Assembly (NCBI GenBank): GCA_046049675.1
Contig: JBJORA010000084.1
Location: 1 to 58,655 of the forward strand
Source of the DNA: CAIXQW01 sp046049675
Lineage (GTDB): Bacteria; Bacteroidota; Bacteroidia; Chitinophagales; Chitinophagaceae
Direction of reading: 5' to 3'
DNA length: 58,655 nt
The notes under the pieces are model-generated. The model saw nothing but the letters and a program-made list of their open reading frames with translations, searched no databases and was not told the origin of the DNA. A program made the translations under genes and the position numbers. Shown here piece by piece: positions 53,443 to 58,655 of the stretch; the first letter of the stretch is position 1; every line of letters begins with the position of its first letter.

Positions 53443-54324
53443 TTGAATTTGGCTTACTATCGCGCTAGACTTATGCTGCATCTATTTTTTGGATTGTGCT
53501 TGTATTTTCTTCAAGCATGCGAAAGCAAAGCCACTGGCTCCCACTTAAATGCTGGCCGTCCAACCGTTAGCAATGATGCTAAGGCTACAATAGTTAGCGA
53601 TAGCGGTTCTTACAGTGACGCTAAGACCATCCACATATTTGTTGCGCTTTGCGATAATGTTCACCAAGGCATTGTACCAGTACCCGCCACGATTGGCAAC
53701 GGACAAGTTGCAGATAAAAATTTATACTGGGGCGCAGCCTACGGTATCTACAATTTCTTTGCTAAGCAAAAAGAATGGAAGTTACTAGAACGTGCAAAAG
53801 TCGATTCAACCGTATTAGAACGCGCAGTGTTTAGGCATGTAGCGAAGCCTTACGTTATTGTGGCAGATGCCTACGATGGCCGTGCAATTAAGAGATGTAC
53901 CGAAGATTTATTGGCAGCGGCTAGCGGCAAAAGAAAAAAGGCGACAGTCATGGCGGGCGATGCAACACACTATCGAATACACAGCGATGCCTCCATGCTT
54001 GTTTATATTGGGCATAATGGTTTGATGGATTTTTCTCTGCAAGATTCTTTTACAACACAAGACAGTGTGCAACGCGATGTATGTATACTGGCATGCGCAA
54101 GCAAAGCCTATTTTAGTAAGTACTTAAAGGCAGCCAATGCCAAACCGCTTTTATGGACAAGCAATTTGATGTGTCCGGAGGCATACACAATTCATGCTGC
54201 CATCAATGCTTATATTGATGGTGCTAGTGCAGAAAATATTCATGATGCAGCAGCGGCTAGTTATGCCAAGTATCAAAAATGCAGTAAGGCAGCGGCAAAG
54301 AATTTAATCGTTAGTGGCTACTAG
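53443..54324 (+). CDS. Lipoprotein of unknown function with a possible clan CD His/Cys dyad
   Basis: A 293-residue protein from TTG 53443 (basic n-region YYRAR); ATG at 53473 is an alternative start. The signal peptide ends in a lipobox, LQAC, so the protein is membrane-anchored. The mature domain shows two blocks with the shape of clan CD cysteine peptidases: a hydrophobic strand then GHNG (LVYIGHNGLMDF, His191), and a hydrophobic strand then AC (VCILACASKAYF, Cys218), 27 residues apart. Conserved-looking openings VALCDNVHQGIVPVP and NLYWGAAYGIYNFF recall an uncharacterised family. Peptidase activity is inference only. It follows htrA after 10 bases, so it is probably co-transcribed and may act in envelope protein turnover. 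Confidence 0.6.
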   Translation: MNLAYYRARLMLHLFFGLCLYFLQACESKATGSHLNAGRPTVSNDAKATIVSDSGSYSDAKTIHIFVALCDNVHQGIVPVPATIGNGQVADKNLYWGAAYGIYNFFAKQKEWKLLERAKVDSTVLERAVFRHVAKPYVIVADAYDGRAIKRCTEDLLAAASGKRKKATVMAGDATHYRIHSDASMLVYIGHNGLMDFSLQDSFTTQDSVQRDVCILACASKAYFSKYLKAANAKPLLWTSNLMCPEAYTIHAAINAYIDGASAENIHDAAAASYAKYQKCSKAAAKNLIVSGY

Positions 54325-54384
54325 GGAGATACTTTTTTATTTAAATCTATGATTATGGGTAAGGCATGCAAATAGTTTGTCTTC

Positions 54385-54500
54385 TTAAACCACAAAGGGC
54401 ACACAGTAAACAAAGTGTTCTTCTTTGTGGCCTTTGTTTACTTTGTGGTTTAAATACTTCGCGGCCTTTGCGCAAAACTTCGCGTTCTTAGCGGTTAAAT
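54385..54500. repeat. REP-like palindromic element
   Basis: An imperfect palindrome with outer arms TTAAACCACAAAG (54385-54397) and CTTTGTGGTTTAA (54441-54453) and inner arms TAAACAAAG / CTTTGTTTA (54407-54415 and 54432-54440). It is followed by a related non-palindromic stretch rich in CTTTGCG/CTTAGCG words (54457-54500). This word style (CTTTGTGGCCTTTGTG, CTTTGCGTTCTTAGCGG) is a well-known dispersed intergenic repeat in Bacteroidota. A short CA-rich run (54506-54540) follows. It occupies most of the gap between two genes. Confidence 0.75.
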
Positions 54501-54571
54501 ACTCTAACACAAACACACACCAACACACACCAACACAAACCCTAGTAGCTCCAACAGTGACCTTTGTTCAC

Positions 54572-54871
54572 CTAGCCCTGCAATTCAGCAATCAGCTTAT
54601 CCACTAGCTTAATATATTTATCTAGTGTTTTTTTCGTTAGCACATTTAAGTCGCTGTTTTTATCTGAGCTTAGCTGATGCGCAGCTAAAACATCTTTACC
54701 CGCTTGCAATTCCTTCTTTTGCTCGGAAATCGTTTTGAGGTGGTCAAAAATTTTATCCTGAAGCGCTTTGTTCTCTACCTCTAGCTTAAACATACGAGCC
54801 TTTAGCCTGCTTACATGCAGTTCTAGCTCGGTAAGTTGGCTTAGCAATTGCTGTGTAGACGTATTGGCCAT
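54572..54871 (-). CDS. Small coiled-coil protein (possible ZapB-like)
   Basis: A 99-residue protein, mostly one long heptad-repeat helix (LLSQLTELELHVSRLKARMF, then LEVENKALQDKIFDHLKTIS), with a C-terminal helix (KKTLDKYIKLVDKLIAEL). In many Bacteroidota a protein like this precedes zapA and acts near the division machinery; here no zapA follows, and the next feature downstream is the REP-like repeat. ATG at 54871 is used; the frame extends upstream to 54946 with an unlikely Cys-rich stretch. The upstream TACCTTAG box at 54880-54887 is a two-mismatch match to TAnnTTTG. Confidence 0.6.
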   Translation of the reverse strand: MANTSTQQLLSQLTELELHVSRLKARMFKLEVENKALQDKIFDHLKTISEQKKELQAGKDVLAAHQLSSDKNSDLNVLTKKTLDKYIKLVDKLIAELQG

Positions 54872-54957
54872 GCGACCCGCTAAGGTAGCAACTATACAGC
54901 ATATGCACAAGCAACAGCAAGCAGGGCAATCTTTACAGTTTAGCAATATTAAAACCT

Positions 54958-54965
54958 TAGCTTTG
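54958..54965 (+). promoter_or_regulatory. TAnnTTTG promoter box of bshA
   Basis: TAGCTTTG, followed by C, ending 16 bases before ATG 54982. Confidence 0.5.
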
Positions 54966-54981
54966 CATTACGTTTTAGTCG

Positions 54982-56118
54982 ATGAATATTGGAATAGTGT
55001 GCTACCCGACCTTTGGTGGTAGTGGCGTTTTAGCAACAGAATTAGGCAAGGCCTTAGCAGATAAAGGGCATACAATACATTTTATTACTTACCAGCAACC
55101 TGTACGCTTGCTTGATGCTTTCCATCCACGTATTTTCTACCACGAGGTAACTGTACCAACTTACCCCTTATTTGACTTTCCGCCTTATGAAAGTGCGCTC
55201 AGTTCTACGATGGTAGATGTATGCATGAACAACGACCTCGACCTTTTGCATGTACACTATGCTATTCCGCATGCTAGTGCTGCCTATATCGCTCGCGCTA
55301 TTCTAAAGCAAAAAGGTAAACACGTACCATATATCACTACTTTGCACGGCACGGATATTACACTCGTTGGTCGCGATAAAGCATATGCCACCATTGTAAG
55401 TTTTAGTATCAACCAAAGCGATGCTATTACAAGTGTATCGCATAATCTTAAAAAAGAAACTGAACAGTTTTTTGACATTACAAAACCCATCAACGTCATA
55501 CATAACTTTGTAGATAATCAACGTTTTCAGCATAGCAATAAAGACCACTTTAAAGTGATGCTTGCACCAAACGGTGAGTATATTCTTGCCCATGTGAGTA
55601 ATTTTAGAAAAGTAAAGCGTGTACAAGATGTCATTAAAACATTTGACATCGTTCGCAAACACAAAAACGTAAAACTACTAATGGTAGGCGATGGCCCCGA
55701 GCGTCCTATGGCAGAACAACTTTGTCGTGACCTTGGTGCATGCGATGATATTCGTTTTTTGGGCAAGCAAGATAAAATGGAAGAAATACTAAGTATTACA
55801 GACGTTTTTCTTTTGCCAAGCGAATACGAGAGCTTTGGATTGGCAGCCTTGGAAGCGATGGCTTGTGAAGTGCCAGTAGTAAGCAGTAATGGCGGAGGCC
55901 TTTCAGAAATAAACATTCATGGCCATACTGGCTTTATGGCAGAAGTAGGCGATGTAGAAAGCATGGCTAAGTATTGCCTCGAAATTCTAAAGGACGACGA
56001 TACACTTGCCAACTTTAAGAAAAATGCTTTTGCGCACGCAGGCAATTACGATATCAGTCGTATTGTACCGCTGTACGAAAACCTGTACGAGGAAGTACTT
56101 GCCGAAGTAAAAGTTTAG
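54982..56118 (+). CDS. bshA: N-acetyl-alpha-D-glucosaminyl L-malate synthase BshA
   Basis: First enzyme of bacillithiol synthesis: GT4-family glycosyltransferase joining UDP-GlcNAc and L-malate. The 378-residue protein starts with IGIVCYPTFGGSGVLATELG, has HVHYAIPHASAAYIAR and TTLHGTDITLVG (malate/UDP site region) and the GT4 C-terminal motif PSEYESFGLAALEAMACEVP with the donor-binding Glu residues. These are specific for BshA over general GT4 enzymes. Bacillithiol occurs in many Bacteroidota. bshB and bshC are not in the window. The stop overlaps that of the converging gene by 4 bases. Confidence 0.93.
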   Translation: MNIGIVCYPTFGGSGVLATELGKALADKGHTIHFITYQQPVRLLDAFHPRIFYHEVTVPTYPLFDFPPYESALSSTMVDVCMNNDLDLLHVHYAIPHASAAYIARAILKQKGKHVPYITTLHGTDITLVGRDKAYATIVSFSINQSDAITSVSHNLKKETEQFFDITKPINVIHNFVDNQRFQHSNKDHFKVMLAPNGEYILAHVSNFRKVKRVQDVIKTFDIVRKHKNVKLLMVGDGPERPMAEQLCRDLGACDDIRFLGKQDKMEEILSITDVFLLPSEYESFGLAALEAMACEVPVVSSNGGGLSEINIHGHTGFMAEVGDVESMAKYCLEILKDDDTLANFKKNAFAHAGNYDISRIVPLYENLYEEVLAEVKV

Positions 56119-56453
56119 GCAGCTAATTCCTCCCAAAATTCGGCAGCGCGACGTGTATGCGGAATGACGATGGTGCCACCTACAATGTTAGCCACAGCAA
56201 AAATTTCGTATACTTGTTCTGTACTAACGCCTTGCTCGAAGCATTTGCCTAAGTGGTATTTGATGCAATCGTCGCAACGCAATACCATGCTTGCCACTAG
56301 TCCAAGCATTTCCTTTGTCTTTACATCCAATGCGCCCTCTGCGTATGTATTGCTATCTAAATTAAACAAACGATTAATTACCAGGTTCTTCTTACCCAAA
56401 ATTACTTCGTTCATTTTTGCACGATAATCGTTGAATTCTTGTACTTGACTCAT
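56115..56453 (-). CDS. Carboxymuconolactone decarboxylase (AhpD-like) family protein
   Basis: A 112-residue protein of the CMD/AhpD fold with the redox motif CDDC in LRCDDCIKYHLGKC, followed by a His on the next turn, as in AhpD-type alkylhydroperoxidases. The GVSTEQVYEIFAVANIVGG region is also typical. The likely role is thiol-based peroxide reduction or a related redox reaction; the substrate is unknown. ATG at 56453 is fixed by the TACTTTTA box 4 bases upstream; the frame is open to 56525. Confidence 0.88.
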   Translation of the reverse strand: MSQVQEFNDYRAKMNEVILGKKNLVINRLFNLDSNTYAEGALDVKTKEMLGLVASMVLRCDDCIKYHLGKCFEQGVSTEQVYEIFAVANIVGGTIVIPHTRRAAEFWEELAA

Positions 56454-56457
56454 GGGG

Positions 56458-56465
56458 TAAAAGTA
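56458..56465 (-). promoter_or_regulatory. TAnnTTTA box 4 bases before the CMD-family gene start
   Basis: TACTTTTA, then CCCC, then ATG, minus strand. Confidence 0.45.
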
Positions 56466-56639
56466 GTATACATTGGTATATTGTTGTATTGTTCTATTGC
56501 TATATTGTTTGTCAATTCTGCACAATCCAACAACAATGCAATAAACACAGACTTAAACTATCTGCTATCGTAGTGCTGCATGGTTATAATTTATTGTAAG
56601 CCACTAACAATTCAACAATTTAGCAATTCAACAATTTAC

Positions 56640-56647
56640 TACCTTTG
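56640..56647 (+). promoter_or_regulatory. TAnnTTTG box 5 bases before lysS
   Basis: TACCTTTG, then CCGCC, then ATG at 56653. Upstream, AATTCAACAATTTA occurs twice about 16 bases apart (56609-56639). Confidence 0.6.
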
Positions 56648-56652
56648 CCGCC

Positions 56653-58164
56653 ATGCAACATTTAAGTGAGCAAGAGCTGGTAAGGAGAGAAAAGCTCCAA
56701 AAAATTCGTGAAGCTGGCGTAGACCCCTACCCTGCTGCAACTTATGCTATAAGCCATAGCAGCAAGCAGGCATTAGATGCCTATAGTAAAGATAAAGAAA
56801 CGAAGCTAGATGTTTGCGTTGCTGGTCGTATTATGAGCCTTAACGATAAAGGCAAGGTAATATTTGCAAAAATTCAAGATGCAGCAGGCATTATACAGTT
56901 ATACATCAAGCGCGACGATATTTGCCCAGATGAAGACAAGAGCTTTTTTGACAATGTCGTTAAGCTTTTTGACCTTGGCGATATTATAGGTGCTACTGGC
57001 CATATGTTTACCACTAAAACTGGTGAAGACAGCGTGCATACCAATGGTTTAGTTTTACTGAGTAAGAGCCTAAAGCCATTGCCTGTTATCAAGCGCGATG
57101 ATGCTGGCAACGTATTCGACGATGTGACCGATCCAGAATTTAGATATCGTCAGCGATATGCTGATTTGGTTGTGAAGCCGGAAGTGCGTGAGGTTTTTAT
57201 CAAGCGTACAAAAATGGTAAATGCGATTCGCGAATACTTGAATAGCAAAGGCGCCTTAGAAGTAGACACGCCTGTATTGCAAGCCATACCAGGTGGTGCT
57301 GCGGCACGTCCATTTATTAGCCATCACAATGCATTGGATGTACCAATGTATATGCGCATCGCAAATGAACTATATTTGAAGCGCCTCATTGTCGGTGGCT
57401 TTGATTTTGTGTACGAGTTTAGTCGCAACTTCCGCAACGAAGGCATGGACCGCACGCATAATCCAGAGTTTACAGTACTAGAATTTTACACGGCATACAA
57501 AGACTACGAGTGGATGATGAATACCACCGAAGAACTTTTAGAAAGAGCAGCTATCGCAACGAATGGCACAGCCGAAACGACAGTCGGCGATAATACAATT
57601 TCTTTCAAAGCACCGTTTAAGCGCATTACTATGTTTGACGCCATTAAAGAATATACTGGCAAAGATATTAGCGGCATGGACGAGCAACAATTGCGCGAAG
57701 TATGTAAAGAACTTAATCTTGCCATAGATCCAAAAATTGGCAAAGGCAAAATCATAGATGAAATCTTTGGCGAGTTCTGTGAGAAGAAGTTTATACAGCC
57801 AACCTTCATTACCGACTATCCAGTTGAAATGAGTCCATTGACCAAGAAGCATCGCAGCAAGCCAGGTCTTGTTGAAAGATTTGAACTTATTGTCAATGGC
57901 AAGGAAGTCGCCAATGCCTATAGCGAGCTAAACGACCCAATTGATCAGCGCGAGCGCTTTGAAGAGCAGGCTGGTTTAATGGAGCGTGGCGATGATGAGG
58001 CGATGTTTATTGACCACGATTTTCTGCGCGCTCTTGAATATGGTATGCCACCTACAGCTGGCATTGGCTTTGGTATAGATCGCTTGTGCATGTTGCTTAC
58101 TAATCAGCATAGCATACAAGATGTGCTATTCTTTCCAATGATGAGGCCAGAAAAGTTTGACTAA
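56653..58164 (+). CDS. lysS: Lysyl-tRNA synthetase, class II
   Basis: Charges tRNA-Lys. The 503-residue protein has an N-terminal OB-fold anticodon-binding domain (VAGRIMSLNDKGKVIFAKIQ, about 55-160) and a class II catalytic core: motif 1 KMVNAIREYLNSKGALEVDT, motif 2 FRNEGMDRTHNPEFTVLEFY, motif 3 GIGFGIDRLCMLLTN followed by VLFFPMMRP. The length is normal. It is preceded by the clearest near-leaderless promoter of the window. Confidence 0.96.
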   Translation: MQHLSEQELVRREKLQKIREAGVDPYPAATYAISHSSKQALDAYSKDKETKLDVCVAGRIMSLNDKGKVIFAKIQDAAGIIQLYIKRDDICPDEDKSFFDNVVKLFDLGDIIGATGHMFTTKTGEDSVHTNGLVLLSKSLKPLPVIKRDDAGNVFDDVTDPEFRYRQRYADLVVKPEVREVFIKRTKMVNAIREYLNSKGALEVDTPVLQAIPGGAAARPFISHHNALDVPMYMRIANELYLKRLIVGGFDFVYEFSRNFRNEGMDRTHNPEFTVLEFYTAYKDYEWMMNTTEELLERAAIATNGTAETTVGDNTISFKAPFKRITMFDAIKEYTGKDISGMDEQQLREVCKELNLAIDPKIGKGKIIDEIFGEFCEKKFIQPTFITDYPVEMSPLTKKHRSKPGLVERFELIVNGKEVANAYSELNDPIDQRERFEEQAGLMERGDDEAMFIDHDFLRALEYGMPPTAGIGFGIDRLCMLLTNQHSIQDVLFFPMMRPEKFD

Positions 58165-58185
58165 GACATTAAGCTTAAAGTGAAA

Positions 58186-58655
58186 CTATTTTTCACTCTT
58201 TTGCTTTTTCTTCTTGGCCCGTGCGTCAAGCAACTTGTTGAGATTTAAGTTGCACTGCAAACCAACGATATTAATAATCTGTGGTGTAACAGTATTGAAC
58301 TCACGCTGATGTAAAAAGTAGGTGCCAAGTTCAACCGATTTATTCAGTTGATAGTCTGTGCCAAACAAAGTTCTATTTCTGCCTAAATTATCGTCGTCGT
58401 CATTGTTGCGCGGATCTGTTAATTGCACACGAAATTCTGTACTAACATAGGGCGTGAATTTTCCAATAGGATAACCAGCTTCAAATTTTGTTCTACTAAA
58501 AATTTCAGGGCTTTTGCCTAGTGGGCTTGTCAAAAAATCGCGCCACTCAAATTGAAAACGCTGCCTAATGCTTAACTCTACCTTTTTTACTGGCAACTTG
58601 TAGGTCAAATCCGTCATTAAACGGTTTCTAAAGCTAAAGCGGTTTGTCTCTAAAT
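58186..58655 (-). CDS. DUF2490-family outer-membrane protein (partial, cut by the window edge)
   Basis: The frame stays open to the right edge of the window, reading LETNRFSFRNRLM before the first internal Met, so the 5' end lies outside. The 156 visible residues show short amphipathic strands of a beta-barrel (KVELSIRQRFQFEWRDFL, KFTPYVSTEFRVQL, RTLFGTDYQLNKSVELGTYF) and fit the C-terminal part of DUF2490 proteins. The C-terminus is a basic tail (RAKKKKQKSEK), odd for a barrel, where an aromatic last residue is usual. It converges on lysS. Confidence 0.7.
   Translation of the reverse strand, partial: LETNRFSFRNRLMTDLTYKLPVKKVELSIRQRFQFEWRDFLTSPLGKSPEIFSRTKFEAGYPIGKFTPYVSTEFRVQLTDPRNNDDDDNLGRNRTLFGTDYQLNKSVELGTYFLHQREFNTVTPQIINIVGLQCNLNLNKLLDARAKKKKQKSEK

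Noticed and set aside
54506..54540. Short CA-rich tandem words (ACACACACCAAC) as a CRISPR remnant
   Set aside because: Units of about 9-10 bases without spacers and no cas genes; simple low-complexity sequence beside the REP-like element.
58176..58200. Bidirectional terminator between lysS and the DUF2490 gene
   Set aside because: AGTGAAA/TTTCACT can pair, but the stem is 7 bp, AT-rich, overlaps the stop codon of the converging gene and has no clear T run right after it.
1..58655. tRNA, rRNA, tmRNA or known riboswitch genes
   Set aside because: Intergenic regions were read for cloverleaf arms, CCA ends and conserved RNA motifs; nothing convincing was found. metK has only a short leader with no SAM riboswitch.

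Overview
The window looks like a chromosomal segment from a Bacteroidota bacterium, probably near Chitinophagaceae or a related order. The evidence is: secreted proteins with type IX secretion (T9SS) C-terminal sorting domains; TAnnTTTG promoter boxes of the Bacteroidota type; almost no Shine-Dalgarno sequences; a BshA bacillithiol enzyme; LptD, OstA-like and MlaD envelope genes in the arrangement usual for the phylum; and low GC. No tRNA, rRNA, CRISPR array, integrase or transposase was found.

Layout. 1-8.2 kb: a decayed ECF sigma fragment, a large T9SS adhesin-like protein, metK, a MacB-type ABC permease and a periplasmic TPR protein, all on the minus strand. 8.2-15.5 kb: the membrane half of complex I (nuoHIJKLMN), without nuoA-G. 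15.7-21.8 kb: ssb, a polytopic membrane protein, HMG-CoA lyase, a beta-barrel protein, rlmB coupled to a tiny T9SS-domain protein, and a PRPP synthetase of unusual sequence. 22.1-25.4 kb: gyrB, adrenodoxin-type ferredoxin, iscX, kdsC. 25.4-29.4 kb: a VOC protein, two tandem paralogous secreted proteins, a broken copy of the start of a UbiA prenyltransferase gene, then intact ubiA-like and maf genes. The paralogs and the ubiA fragment together mark a tandem duplication of about 1.1 kb.

29.6-38.3 kb: two copies of a two-gene module, each a small T9SS-sorted protein followed by a fibre-like protein of over 1000 residues that has no sorting domain. The fibre genes are nearly identical over the first ~415 residues and in a C-terminal domain, and unrelated in between. 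Both modules have clusters of TAGCTA, including TAGCTA-N4-TAGCTA, upstream of a promoter-like box. This is the most interesting region.

38.3-44.9 kb: envelope biogenesis genes (OstA-like, MlaD, amidase on minus; LptD diverging). 44.9-58.7 kb: cca, a PKD lipoprotein, rlpA, murB, a response regulator without a DNA-binding domain, a MORN-type protein, a 2x[4Fe-4S] ferredoxin, a LuxC-like acyl-CoA reductase, an HtrA protease, a lipoprotein with a possible clan CD His/Cys dyad, a palindromic REP-like repeat, a coiled-coil protein, bshA, a carboxymuconolactone decarboxylase-like protein, lysS, and a DUF2490 protein cut by the window edge.

A feature that recurs across the window is a TAnnTTTG (or TAnnTTTA) box ending 4-7 bases before the start codon of many genes. 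It decides several start codons and suggests leaderless or nearly leaderless mRNAs. TTG is also a frequent start codon here.
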